Assembly: GCA_026261815.1 (NCBI GenBank)
Contig: JAMPIT010000476.1
Coordinates: forward strand, 3,127,501-3,191,500
Direction of reading: 5' to 3'
From: Monarcha castaneiventris obscurior
Lineage: Eukaryota; Chordata; Aves; Passeriformes; Monarchidae
DNA length: 64,000 bases
The notes under the pieces are model-generated. The model was not told where the DNA came from. It saw only the letters and a program-made list of their open reading frames with translations, and did not search any database. A program made the position numbers and the translations under genes. Positions 1-12,935 of the stretch are shown piece by piece (position 1 is the stretch's first letter; each line of letters opens with the position of its first letter).

Positions 1-1114
1 TATGCAAAGCACATGGATATTGTCCAAAACACATAGGTGCATACAGAAATATTGATTATTGGCTATACTCAGTGAAAATATTAATTTTCATTTTTGATTA
101 TGCTCAACGCTATTTAAAAAAGTAACTCCAAGCTTTCAATCTAGTGAAAGGCTGTAACATATTACTTAAGCAAGCAATTACATACTGCAAAATAATTACT
201 AGCATGTGAGCAAATTGGAGAGCTTGTGATCAAATGAATAGGTTAAAGCCTATTTATTGAAAACATTACCAAATTCATAAAGGTATAAAAATATTCTCAA
301 AAGCTGAAGTCACTTCACAGGTTCACGAGCAGAAAATGTGTGTGAATAATAATAATGAATTCTGGCTCAAGTTTTTAAATCTAGGAAATCCATTTCCATA
401 GTCATAATATTCCAATCACAACACACTGTGTGGATCTCATATAGCAGTGTTGCTTTTTCTTTCACAAAAGGCTCCCACTTTTAATTTTCAATGGGAGGCA
501 CAACACAATTTACACTTCAGTAACGTTTCAAAACCCTCGGTCGCCCTCCCTCTGACATTTCCCATTCCCCCATCCTCCCTCTGGTATATTCCCTCTTAAC
601 CTCAAAGGAACGGCACTTTACACTCCATCTCTTTGAATTCACTTTGCTTGATCTTGGGCAACCAGAGACAGACACAGTATCCCAAAACAAATTCTCACCA
701 ACTCTTTGTGCAATTGTGCTTCTTTCCTGGTGAAATCCCCTGCTGAATAGGTAATAAATTTGTCTCTTTCCATCACCCTATGATCCACTAATACATTTTC
801 TTGTTCCTCTCTCATTTCCTATGAAAACATTCCCCCCGCCAGTAGCAACCTTGTTGTTAATTTCAAGAACACAAACTTTTATCTGGAGATGAAATGTAAC
901 AACACTGCACCTGTGACACAGCTCAAGGACATCCAATTTAAAGCAAGCATAGAAACACTGAGCCTCCTCCTCTCTCACAGTGCCACTCAATTTGTAGTAA
1001 TGAAGAGAAAAGGCGCTAAGGACCCAGCGCTTCAGACTGTTTTCTTCTTATTCAAGTGAAAGGGTAACATGGAATGGGAAAACAAAGCTAAAGGAAGAGT
1101 TGAAGCCCACTTAC

Positions 1115-1167
1115 AACAGCGAAAGGTCATGCCATGTTTCCCAGTACCAACACCAAAACCAGTATCA
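1115..1167 (-). CDS. Small glycine-rich splice-flanked segment
   Basis: On the - strand a pyrimidine-rich acceptor-like site (atttctatttctcaag) precedes 53 bp ending at a consensus intron start GTAAGT. One frame reads DTGFGVGTGKHGMTFRC. The glycine pattern stems from a GGT-rich short repeat, so chance is a likely explanation. Confidence 0.12.
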
Positions 1168-4100
1168 CTTGAGAAATAGAAATGTTTTTAATACAATCAC
1201 TGGCAAGCCAGATTCCGTACAGCACCATAAATAATGTTACCCAGCAGCTTCCTCCAGCTATTTCTGGTGAAGTCGTTACTGCAGTGTCGCTGTGGCAGAG
1301 CTGTTGGAGGCAATGGGGGCTGACACATCTGTGACAGGAGGCTGCAGCACCCAGACGTGAGTGACAGCCCGCAGCCTCACCACGACGGAAATAGAATGGT
1401 GCTGGGCACAAATTGCTTCAGATCATAGCCCTTGTCTCCCTCCCAGAGCGTGCAGCTCTTCCCAGGGCACCTAAAACACTTTCTTTATTCATCTTTCTAC
1501 CAAAATTATTCAGACACGACTCTACTCTCCCAGTAAAGGTCACATATTTAAAGAAGTTAAAAACTTAGACCATTTTTTTTGATATCTTGAACCATCTTTC
1601 AGAAAACCTTGAACCAAAAATGCATAATACAAACACCACCACAAATGTGGAACAGCAAAGATGAAATTAAGAAGCAATTTGAATAAGCAAAATCACTGTG
1701 GCAGATAAAAGCAAGCCCTAGCTTTTCATCTCTCAAGAGAAAAATCAGGATTTTGATTCTGTGGGAAGATTTAAAATTCAGAATACATAAATTTGAATTG
1801 AAATAGCAACATCCTTTTACTGTCCAAGTAACTGATGTGGTCCCTGCCCCAAGTCTAAACAGTTACTCTTGTAAAAAGTCTTTTTATGCCTCTCATTCAT
1901 TTGGATTACACTTTTCCTATTTATTCAATAATGAATTATTCGAGCATTAAACTATCTTGCTGTTTTTTCATGGCAGTTGTTGGGTTGTATTTAACTTTAC
2001 TTCTCTTGTCCTTAAGGCACGATGCCAAATTCACCATTTTTTAAAATAACTGTCACTGAAATGTGTTTAAAAAGGAGATATATACAAGACACCCTTTACA
2101 TTACTAAAACCAGCCAGGCTTTCACCCTTTCTAGTTTATATTACACTACAGGGGATGAAATCAATGCAAAACAAGACCATGTTAAAATTTTGTGACTGTT
2201 TTATTGACTTTCCCTTGAGATAATGTTCTGTGGAGGCAATTATGCATTGCTTCTTTCTTTTCAGATCAGATGTACCTGGAATACACTTATGAATTCTAAA
2301 TATTAGTAGTTGAATATTAACATTAGAGAATAAAATGCTGTGTCATTATAGCAGACTTGAGAAAATGCTGTTATTCAGGTTTCAAATAAGGATACTTATT
2401 TGAAAGAATAAGTATAACGAAGAAGCCATCTTTCACAACAGAACATTTCAGCCCCAAATTATTTACTTGCATGTGAATACAGTAACAAGTTCGAATTTGG
2501 CAACTGCTCTACCAAAACCTTTTAAGTACCAATAGCTCATTCCAGCTGAGATGTACACATTTATTTTTTGTTCTCAAATATTTATCAATAAATACTCCTC
2601 GAACTGCTCTTCTGGAAGGACAGAGGAAAAGTGTCCACACAAACATTGCTTATATAACATGATATTAATGGACTTAAGAGTTCCTTGCTGGATCTGCACT
2701 CCATCAGTATGATTCCAAAGAGCCTTTCAGGTAAAGTCCCTGCTAACTGCATTTTTGGCAAAACATGCGTGCTTTTTATCTGTTCAGAGAACATACACCA
2801 AAAAATTCTACCAATCCACTACAATTTTGTTTCCATATATATGTTCTTTCCCTTGGACTGGCTTTTTCCCAGGCCCATTTCATGAAACAATTTGAAGTAT
2901 TATTCATACTGGTCAAAAGAAATCAGACTCCTTTTTTTTGCTTTTTTTGGGTGGAATGTCCCTGGCATTATCAAAAAATATCTTTAAAAAGCCACTGGGG
3001 GACGGTTTGTCCTTGGATAGAGTGTGTAGAGTGTGCAGCTGCAGAGCAAGAGAAAGAGAAAACAATCAATGCTAGCTCATATCAGTAGAAATCCCCATTA
3101 ATAGCAGTTTCATGGCAAGATGTTTGTGACAAGGTCATCATTCACTTCCTTGGGGAACGTACTTCAGGATGATGAAGCTGGACAGGAATCCATCTGTCAG
3201 GGGGTCAGGAACCAAACAGAACCACAATGACTCCACACAAACTTCCTTCCCAGCACAAGCAATTCCAATGCAATCTGGTGAGGCAGAACCCTGGCTAGAG
3301 TGTGGCAGCTGAAACCACATGGAAACACCCTGTTGTCTTTAAAAGATGTGTAAGTTCCTTGCTTAACATATTGACCTTGAACTGTTCATATTTGAGAGGT
3401 TGTTTCACATCTCCACAATTCTCAGATGACATTTCCTATGCACTGCAACCCTGCTCATACTTGTGGACCCTCAATGTCCAGCACTGCTCTTGAGTAATTT
3501 TTCATAAACTCCATTAAAATTATAATAAATTTTGAAATTACTTTTTACCTTTTCTATAGTGATATTCCATTAGAATTCCAGAAGCAGAATGTTAACTCCC
3601 CTGCAAGATTTTGAATTTCTGTGTGGTTAGCAGTGATTTCCTTTCATCCCTGTTTTTTCCTAGGAGAACATGAGATAATATCCCCATTTCATTGCAGGCC
3701 AGTGCCAGGGCATCACTGGGGAAAGGGTTTGTAATTAACTACAACTGCCACAGCTGAGAGGGCACAAAGAAAGCCTTTGTGGGCATTTCAGGAACTCTCC
3801 AGCTACATCATAGTCAAAACCCACTTTTGCTTTCTTTTTATGCTATGTATGTACGTTCAGAAAAACTTTGCACTCCATTTTCTGCACTAGAAAATTGCAC
3901 TAGTGCAAATAATGGGACAGAATATGAACTCAGGAAGCCATCACAGCTTCCACCATGGTTACAAAACAGTGTTAAGGTGGCTGTTATTGCTGAGATATCC
4001 AAGCTTGGAGTGAACTTTCTAACACTCAATGTCTATTCAAAAAGAACACAAATCTGTCTGTAAGCATGTCTGTGGAAGACATTGTCTCTTTGTGGCCAAA

Positions 4101-4411
4101 CTACTGCTTTCATTTGATACTGAATTCGAGTGCATCCACAGTTGGTAGCAGAATTTATTCTCATCCTCTGTTGATTTTTTTCAAATATGCATGATTACAT
4201 TCTTTTCTTGAAAGAGAGGACAATGAGTAAATAGCACTGAAAGAAGGAATCCAAATCTTTGTCCCTGCTGCATGTTATAAATATTACACATGTATGCATA
4301 CATGCATACAAATGCACATACTATGTATATTTTCTGCTGATTAGTCAGGTAACCCAGCAAAGAAATGTAGTATGGCCTTCACAAAAAAGCCTTCAGGGTT
4401 TTTGCTGTTAC

Positions 4412-4465
4412 CTCATGCCAGTCCTGTACTGGCAAGTTACACCTCTTTGAGCTGTGACCAGGTTT
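4412..4465 (-). CDS. Small splice-flanked open segment
   Basis: A strong acceptor (ttgcttaacttttag) and a good donor (GAG|GTAACA) on the - strand bracket 54 bp that are open in two frames. At 18 codons it is too short for coding character to be judged. It is listed only because both splice signals are good. Confidence 0.12.
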
Positions 4466-5869
4466 CTAAAAGTTAAGCAAAGCCAAGAAGGGAAATTGCA
4501 TTGAAATATTGAGGATTATTCCCATCATTAACTTGACCCACTCTATAAACCAAACATCTGCCTGGATCATTCACTTCTGTTTGCTGGTAGGAGATTCCAG
4601 GTCACTCAGGCATGTTTGCAAATGTAAATAGGCCCAATCCTAAAGGCTTGTCAATGTTGGGTTACAGAAGCTGAGATTTCCCTGCACCTCAGAGAACTAC
4701 TAAAACATAAATATTCACATTTTTCATTATATTTTTAAGTGCAGAAGTTTACATTCAAATTTCCTGCATGGGAACCTATAGAAAGCCTGAACCAAAAAGC
4801 TTTGTATTGCCTGCAAAATTATTAATGAGGGCAAATCGAAGCACAGATCAAGTGAATACTCAGCTTTATAAGAAAATGAATGTGATTAATTTTGAAAATA
4901 TAATTTTAAAGCCAGAATTTAGCACCATATGTTTTTTAAAAAAGGTGAACTGATGCAAGGAAAAAAATCAAAATCTAGGTGTCAGAAGGTTTTTGTCATT
5001 TTTATGTCCACTATTAAATTCAAGTGGTTTCCTAAAACTCAAAAAAATTTCTTTCCTGCAGATAACATTTTAAAGTATTAGAGGATTTTGTACTGTTTAC
5101 CCAAATCATTTGGTAGTGCTCTTTTCAGTACCTGTGAGCACCCATATAAATCTTATGTACCCATATTCTCTATTTTAATCCCTGTACTCAAGGTAAATGT
5201 CAAGATTAAAGGCAGATCTCAAGACCACACGTAATCTCTTTTACATTGTGGGTATGAAGCCACTAATCCCAAATTTGTAATCAGACATATTCCTAAATCT
5301 TCTTAGAAATCAGGGTTTAAATACCTCAGCTCTAATCTTGAGCAAAGGCTGCAAACCAGAGTGTATGCTCCTACCTGTCCATAGACTCCAAGTTAACCAA
5401 AACCTACACGACCACGTGAGCCCAGCATTAAATGTGAACTAAAATCACTGGTTTATTCAGTGGCCAACTCGAGTTATTCAGGTTCTCACATGAAATTTAA
5501 AATAACAAAGGCTTCTGCAGCTTTTGCTGCATCCCCAGTACTACCAACACATTCTGAAGAGGCCTGGGTGTTACTTTGGTCATTGTAAGGACCTGCAATT
5601 CCTTAGGCTGCACGGAAAGATTCTCTTTGTCCAGTTCAGATATCTCTAGAATATCGCCTGAAAGAACTTATCACCTTGTCACTTCACATAGAAAATCTGC
5701 AAACTTTCTATTAGCTCCATTGCTACTAAATAGATCCCTGGAAGCTGCAAAACATCCTCCCAAAGAAAAGAGTCACTAAGGCTGCAGCCAAGGTTAGAGT
5801 GAAATCAATTCCAAGTAATATGAAGAGGTGCTCTGATTCCTATGAAACATTAAAGACTGGAGCAACACT

Positions 5870-5912
5870 CAAAAATAAAGTATTCAAAATAAATATAAAA
5901 TAAATAAAGACA
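5870..5912 (+). repeat. A-rich AAATA-type low-complexity tract
   Basis: Degenerate AATAAA/AAATA repeats. They contain several poly(A)-signal-like hexamers that are composition effects and not functional signals. Confidence 0.65.
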
Positions 5913-8727
5913 GAAGAATGTTTTAAGTGTTTAAACAGGTAAATTTCTTAAACGGTAAAAGCACTTCTGTTTATTTTCATAAAGCCATAGAAAGGCGTCA
6001 TTGAAAAAACTATAAATAAAATATTTCAGCAGAAGTCGAAGTCCCAGGTCACATTCAGAGTGGAAATGTGCTTAATGCAATTCAAACTGGAAACATAACT
6101 TCTCAAAAATAGTACTGAAAAATTCTCCTTACATTACCAAATAAATCACAAGCTAAAAAAAAACCGGTATTAGGATTTATTTCACTAGATTGTAAAACAA
6201 AAGTAAAGACCTTTTGCCTTTTACTGGCAATTTTCACTCTAAGGGTAACTAAGCCCTGAATTCTGGAATAAACCAGGGCAATGTGCCCAGGCCAAGCCAA
6301 CCCCCCTAAGCAGGTTTTCAAACAGAAGCATTTCAGTCTCACATGAAGGCACTGCTCTGCACTGGCAATAAAACTGCAGTTAATGCAATTAATTTCTTGT
6401 GTCACAAGACCTGTTCTCCACATCTTTTTCCACGGACAAGCTCCTCTCTTGATGTTTGTCCAAAGACCTGTCACCCTTCAGATCTCTGACACAAACAACA
6501 TTGTTCTTTAGCAGGCTGCAAGTTTATCTGAAGAGAGGGTTTTGTGTTTGGTTTTTTTCCTCAAGACAGTTCATAAGTAATTTATTTATACATCCTGCAC
6601 CCCGATTATCAAAGCAATGTGCAACCTTGACAGCTCCCCATAAACAACTCTAATTACACCACAAGTAGAGCCCCTACATTTACTACCAAATCTTCACCTG
6701 GGGGCTCCTGTTTATCCCTTCATCAGCAAGATTTTCACTGTCCTGCCTCAAACTTCCCTTGCAGCTTCCCTTGATGAAACTCTTTCTTGTCCAGTCTCCC
6801 CTCCCACCTCCACCTCTCTTGCCCAAGGTTGCTGCTGTGCTGTGTTCATTTCCTCCAGACTGGTCCCTGCAACCCCCTCTTCTCTCTCCTGCAGTGCTCA
6901 GCCAAAAGGCACAAATGAGTTTCCATGCCTTTTGAGGTTACCACAATACATCTGACATCACATCTTTTCTAAAAGACAACATTTTCTTGTAGCTGCCCTG
7001 ACAAAGTCTTAAATTCTAACTGCAAATAATGTCATTAGACATAATATTCTGGCAAGTTTCTTTATTTTCTGCAGTGCAATAGGCATGACAAGCTCCTTGA
7101 CTCACATTGGAGGGAGGGCACACACATGACAGCAAGTGAACACAGTTGTTTTTCCTGACCTTCAATTTCCAGTAATAGTTCCTAGCACACAGGACTTCCT
7201 GAGAACAGCTGTTGTTGTTCTGCTTCCTTGCCTCTTCAGGTTTAACGGGGTTTCCATAGAATCCTTGGAAGTAAGGCTTTGCTCAAAAAACCCCACAACT
7301 GTTCTCGTTAAACAAGGGAATTTCTCATCAAAGTAAAAGGTCATAGCCTATGTTTATGGCAACATTTTGGTACTAGGATTTCCTCCCTCATGAAAAGAAA
7401 GGCACTAACTACCAGAGCCAGCTGCCTGTTCTGTATATGAATTCCAGCAAAACCAGGAATGGTTAAAATAGAAAACCTTGTAGTAAGCAGCCATATTTCA
7501 CATATCTTTGATAAGCAAATGTCTTGACTACAGACAGTAAACACAGTTTTCCTGCATGACTTATTTCTTTAAACAAAAGGAAAATGTGACCCAAATGAAT
7601 TCCAAAACACCAGGACTCCGAAACACCTTGGACTTGGAACAAAGGCCTGAAACTCTCTGTGAGTGCTCTTTGTCAGAGTCTGGAGGCTGGGAGTATTTTC
7701 TCTGTGTTCTTGAAAGCTTTTCTCTTAAGCTGTGAGGAAAATCTTTCCTGTTTGCTTCACCAACTGCAGCTTGGGTGGCTATATTATCAATGTATTTTTC
7801 TTTCTTACTTATGAGCTTTTATTAAGAAGTATCTGTTGAACTCAGTGAAAATACTGTTTTATAAGCATACATAATAATGTGTGATAAAAATTTAAACAGA
7901 AGATATGATAGACTGAATCATGCATGAAGTATGGAATGTAAGATAAAAGCATTTTACTGATTAGCACAAGTATTTCTTGCTTTTGCTCAAGTCTAAAAAT
8001 TCCAATTATATTCAAATGCCTTGAGTTACACCAAAAATTTGTAGGAAACTACTTTCTATATAGTCCAAATGAAAATGGTTGGAGATTTCTGGTCTTTCTG
8101 CATCTCTAAACAGCTAAAACATAATATAGAAGTCCTACAATGCTTTGTAGGACAAGATGAAAGGTTAAATCTAGACCAGTTGATTTCCCAGCTCTGTTCA
8201 ATACCTGGCCTGTATCAGCATCCTTCCAGGAAATGCATAATAAAATCCTGCAGTTTTCTGTTCACAAATTTAGTTTCAACTCCACTCTGAAGGTGTCCAC
8301 TGTCAGGTAGATAATGCATATGCAAAGTGTTATTTAGATTTCTGTTATCTACTGCAGCTAAACCTAAGCTGTAACAAATTTATATGCACTATCCTCTAAA
8401 ATCCCCATGGTTTTCCTATTCATGTATATCACTGCTCAGGCTTCACAGGATATTTTCTCTAGTTCTTGCAATTTAATATTGCACGTGACTGTGTCTTGGG
8501 ACCAGCAATTTCTATGAAATTGAACTGGATTTTAGTAAATTTCTTTTTTTGGTTCATGAAGGCAGACAGTATTTCCTCAACCCCCAGCATTTCACAATCA
8601 GGCTGAGAGCTATTCAAGCTTGCCTCCTCACTCCTTTGTCTTTAGTGCTGATAATGGAAAATAAGTCTTCTTTTCATCTGCTGTTTGTTACATGTTTTGT
8701 TTCAGCATTAGTATTTCTTGTACTCTT

Positions 8728-8747
8728 CCCTCCCCCCCCTTTTTTTA
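8728..8747 (+). repeat. C-run and T-run, low complexity
   Basis: A pyrimidine-only stretch with eight C followed by eight T. Confidence 0.7.
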
Positions 8748-9107
8748 AATTTCAGCTTGAACAGAACCGTTCATTTAAATTTTGTGCAAAACAAGCACCG
8801 TGTTTGTTTTGGTAATGAAGTCAAGAGAGCATCCTCTATTAAAAGCTCTAAGCAGCTCCAGAAACCACCAGTGAACAGGCAGAGCAGCACTGTGAGATGC
8901 ACCTAGCCATGATATGAAATAAAATTTGTAACTCATTAACAGAAATGATTAAGATTAATGTGCATATTTTGGCATATTTGTGAATATAATTACAGAAAGA
9001 AGCTATAAAAATCAAGCTAGAAATTAGAATGGATCATTGAACTAAAATGCAGGGTTTTAACAAGTTGTCTGAAATGAAGGTTTTGTTAGAATGAACCCAT
9101 ACATAGT

Positions 9108-9155
9108 AAAAACTAATCTATGATTAACATAAAAAACTAATCTATGATTAACATA
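9108..9155 (+). repeat. 24-bp tandem duplication
   Basis: Two adjacent copies of a 24-bp AT-rich unit (core ACTAATCTATGATTAACAT) lie head to tail with no mismatch in the core. This looks like a recent replication-slippage or end-joining duplication. Confidence 0.85.
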
Positions 9156-10119
9156 AGGCTTCCATGGTTACAACCCACCCAACAGTACTCACAGCACAAG
9201 GAATACCTTTACATCACTCAAATGTTTTGAGCCACAAAAAAACATCAGGGAGAGTTGCTAAGGCTTTCCTGCTTTTTAGTCTGGAACTATTGAGGGTTTA
9301 CAAAAATTATCTACATAATGAAACAAAGCTAGAAATTGATTGTAGCTTGCGAAACATAGGTTGCAGTGGAATTTATCATTTCTTGGAGAGGTTTTTCATG
9401 GTAGGTTAGAGAAAGAGTGAAATGGTTTCTTACTGTTTACATGCTAAGGGAAACATAATTTGTAAAATATGCATGAAGGCAGAGTCTTGTGAATAAACAG
9501 GTCTGGTAACTGTACTGCAAAATTAAGGTCTGAGGGATTATAAGTTTCTGCTGTTGCTGGAGGAACAGTATATAAAGCAAAGAGCACTGATGCCATATTC
9601 AAACCAAAGATGAATCTTACATCACTAAGCATTAAAGAATAGTTACAGGAAGCACTTGCCATAGTTGATACTGGGATGACAGGACACAGTTCCAGAGCCA
9701 TCTCCTTTTTAGGAAAAGGGCTTCCCTACCAGCACAGTGCTGTGCAGAAATGGCCTCCTTCGGCAGGTGGGTGCTTTGTCTGCAACAGCCACCTTCCAGA
9801 TGCACTCAGTTCACATCTCCATAGCCTCAGAAGGTGCTATCATTTATTGCTTACAGGTATTTTGTGAAAATTACTCTGGTTTTCTTCTGAAAGACACAGG
9901 AAAAGAATAAAGAGAAGGAACTGGTTTCAAAGCTGGGTAAGCAAGAGCCAACACCTTATGCAAAGAACATGGCCACTGTGGGATGTGAAAGGAAAGGGCC
10001 CCGAGCCAGGGCTGCTCCTCCTTCTGCAGGTTCAAAGGTGTATGAAGATAACCAAATCAGTGTATCTGGATACAGATAGGAGAGAAGAAGAAATACAGGA
10101 TGGAAGGAACCAGAATAGT

Positions 10120-10460
10120 TAGGCACTGTCTGCCAAAAGCAGCTATTGCAAAGGGAGAAGCGGTAATTAGGGACATCCATAACCATCTCCTATACCTGGA
10201 GAAGCCATCAGGCACCCTGGTTACAGCGCAGGCACTAATTACAGTAATGAGGCTGCAGCACGGCTGCAGCACATCTCCATCACCACTCAGTGGCAGGATG
10301 TGTCTGCTTTGCTCGCCCTCGGCCCCTCCGGCAGCGGGCTCAGCCTGCTCTCGGTATCGCTGAGCTCCGAGTCAGCACCGAGCCAGTGCGAGGCGAGGCA
10401 CAGCCTGAGACTGCAACCGGGAGCTCTTAAAGAAACCCTGCTCCTGACGTCGCTGCAGCA
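10120..10460. promoter_or_regulatory. CpG-rich candidate regulatory patch
   Basis: This differs sharply from the AT-rich DNA on both sides. I count about 13 CpG dinucleotides between 10,258 and 10,455, while most rows of the window have none or one. The left half carries homeodomain-type cores (TAATTAG at 10,164-10,170 and CTAATTACAGTAAT near 10,235). A perfect 11-bp tandem GGCTGCAGCAC x2 lies at 10,251-10,272, and a CRE-like TGACGTCG at about 10,445. Open frames on both strands through the GC-rich part look like by-products of composition. It could be a small CpG island, an enhancer, or an unrecognised first exon. The sequence alone does not decide between these. Confidence 0.35.
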
Positions 10461-11423
10461 GAATGGACAACTCTCACACTCAATTGACTCTTGGGGCAAC
10501 CTCATGTAAAATTTGAACTGATCAGACCTGTCAAATATTCGAGCTGATCCACTCAGCTTAAAATGACTAGCAAGTTCTGCTCATTCATTTTGTGAGAGTC
10601 TAGATGGAAGCCAAAGTGTCAAATTGATGTGTTGATACATTAGGATAGGGGAATGACAGAATCTACTCTTAATCAGTGAATGTTGCTGGTTTCCCTGAAG
10701 CAGAATCCTCTTTTGAGAAACTAATAGCTGTTTCAGCCCTCAACAACTACTGCTGCCACTCATCTGCAAACATCCTTCATCTTCAAGAGGGGACAGCTTT
10801 ATTAAGCTGTTGTTCTAGCAGAACAGATGCTCTCATTAACTTTACCCAACTATTAATCACATAACACTAGAATGCTTTTCAGATACTCCTATATCCCTCC
10901 TCAAAAAAACAAGTAAAGACAGCTTTATTACTGACCAGCACAAGATTCAAAACCTTTTCTCCAAAGTTTTGAAGAAAAAACAAATTGTTTTCATATGAGA
11001 TAAAGACCATTATACTCATCACTGCCTGACGTTTTAGGGACTGTTTGTCACTTCAGGAACTGCAGTGTAGATCTCCATTTCTTTCAGAACACATTGGGAA
11101 AACTCTGGCTGATGTAGAATGCCTGCAGCAAAATTAATCACCAACAGAGAAAAGCTGCTGCTGTGCTGCCCCTTCTTTAGACTCCATACTGGCTTCTCAA
11201 AGTTTCATTTAAAAATGTTTATTCTTGTACAGAACATTCTCCAGGGCTATGACCTTATTTATCTGAGGAAATATGGGTCCCTCATACTCTCCAATCACAC
11301 ATTCTCTATAGTTCAGTCTGATAGCTATGCAATATAGAAATAGAAGTCGGCAAATATCACAAGCTTGGTAAATTCTACCTTATGGGGGCTGCTGACTTTG
11401 ACATCCAGCAGCCTGTTCAGTAC

Positions 11424-11582
11424 CTAAGAGAAAATAAAATGGTTTGGGGGATTTTCTTCAAGCTTTCAAGTGCATCCAAAAACATTCTTCTGCGCTGCCT
11501 GAGTTGCTCTTCCTTGCACTGAACTTGTGCATCATCAAAAACTTTTTGGCGAGACTTATTGTACTTTGATATAGAGAAAAGA
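11424..11582 (-). CDS. Candidate exon, basic helical segment
   Basis: On the - strand an acceptor (attattcttcag) precedes 159 bp that stay open to a donor-like TTAG|GTACTG. The peptide is rich in K, R, E and Q, with SRQKVFDDAQVQCKEEQLRQ then RRRMFLDALESLKKIPQ. It would form a charged amphipathic helix and looks more coding-like than most chance frames here. If the donor is not used, the frame ends at a stop two codons later, so a terminal exon is an alternative reading. I cannot name the protein. Confidence 0.3.
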
Positions 11583-12034
11583 CTGAAGAATAATTCGAAG
11601 CAGACAATATCACTCCACTCCACACAGTGAGTGACTGGACTCAAAAGAAGGCTGCCATCAAAAGGCAGAAAAGGCAAGAGCAAATGCCCACAAGCTCATT
11701 GTAACCATGACAGGATACAGAACAAGAAACTGTTAGCAGTGATGGATGTATTTGAAAGTTATAGACTTCCTGACCCAGCATTGGGTCTTTGGCCCTTAAC
11801 ACCATAATAATTATCTCAAAATCAAAGCAAGAAGGGAAACCTCCATTAGCTGCATCTTCTCAACTGAGAACGTTAAAGGTAACAGCACACATGCACCAGC
11901 ACATCCAATTGCTGTGTAATACTGACCAATTTCCCACTCAATGCTTTTAACAAAAAGAAAATCCTCTGTTACTTTCCCTCTTGTTCTTTGTTCTATGGTA
12001 CATCCTTGCTTTAACTGCTTCCTCCTTTTCTCTG

Positions 12035-12049
12035 TTTTTTTTTTTTTTT
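12035..12049 (+). repeat. Poly(T) tract, 15 nt
   Basis: An uninterrupted T run followed by CCAG. This mimics a splice acceptor on the + strand, but no convincing exon follows. Confidence 0.85.
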
Positions 12050-12921
12050 CCAGTCTCCTCACAGCTCTTTTCCAAGACCCAGCAATTACATCTCCAGGGG
12101 AAACTGCTTTTAAACAAGCTGAAGTGAACCAACTTCTTTTTTCTTCCATTGGTTAACTGAACTGTTTTTCTAAATACAAGCCTCTTTTATAGCTACAATA
12201 GCAACAAAGTACTGACCAAAACCAACAGTTACTTTACTAAGTTACCTCAGAACAGCCAGCGCTAATCTCCCACAAATTCACATCACAGCTCCCACCACAT
12301 ATCTGCAGTTATAAATAAGTAGTACTGCAAATATTTGGAACAACTACTATTTAATCAATGTGGGAAATTTGGGATTAAAAAGATCTCCATGAAATTGATA
12401 ATATGCATATAAAAGGACTGCATAACTTCAATGTATAAAATTAATATAGAGGTGTTACAAAGATTTTAAAGTTTGCAGAATATAGCAAAGACCAAAGGTC
12501 AGGTGCAACATAAGACAAAATAGGTTAAACTGCACTAAAAGCCAGAGTCACCCAGCCAGAGTGAAAACATGGATTCAATGCAACTTTGGGATCTCAGTAA
12601 CTTTTCCTTCAAGTCTCAGACAGACAAAGTCTACCCCATCCTGAAACCTGGGGCTGGCAACTCTGATCATATATGCAGAGTCCTCTGGCCTGAAGAACCT
12701 TCCTGAACTGAGGTGATCTGAAGGCATCATCCAGTCAGTTCTGAATCATTAACTTTCAACCACACCATACCAGAATTTGATTTTTCACTAGAACTAACCA
12801 GCAAGCACCTGTAATAGGACATCACACATTTGATGCCTGATTGTGTGCCAATTATGGGTTTTAACAACTCTGACTTATAGCTCTCTTGAACTTTTAAAAC
12901 TTACAGGCAATAATTAACATC

Positions 12922-12935
12922 ATAATAATAATAAT
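12922..12935 (+). repeat. Short (ATA)n microsatellite
   Basis: Four to five uninterrupted ATA/AAT units in AT-rich DNA. Confidence 0.7.

Larger units (their letters stand above)
1..9107. other. AT-rich DNA without recognisable genes
   Basis: No recognised coding, RNA or mobile sequence apart from the small items listed separately. The segment at 480-740 is pyrimidine-rich without an open frame of note. A perfect 14-bp palindrome TTGCACTAGTGCAA lies at 3,895-3,908. A - strand open segment near 5,500-5,675 (text ELDKENLSVQPKELQVL, ending at a stop near 5,501) has coding-like composition but a doubtful splice site. Confidence 0.6.
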
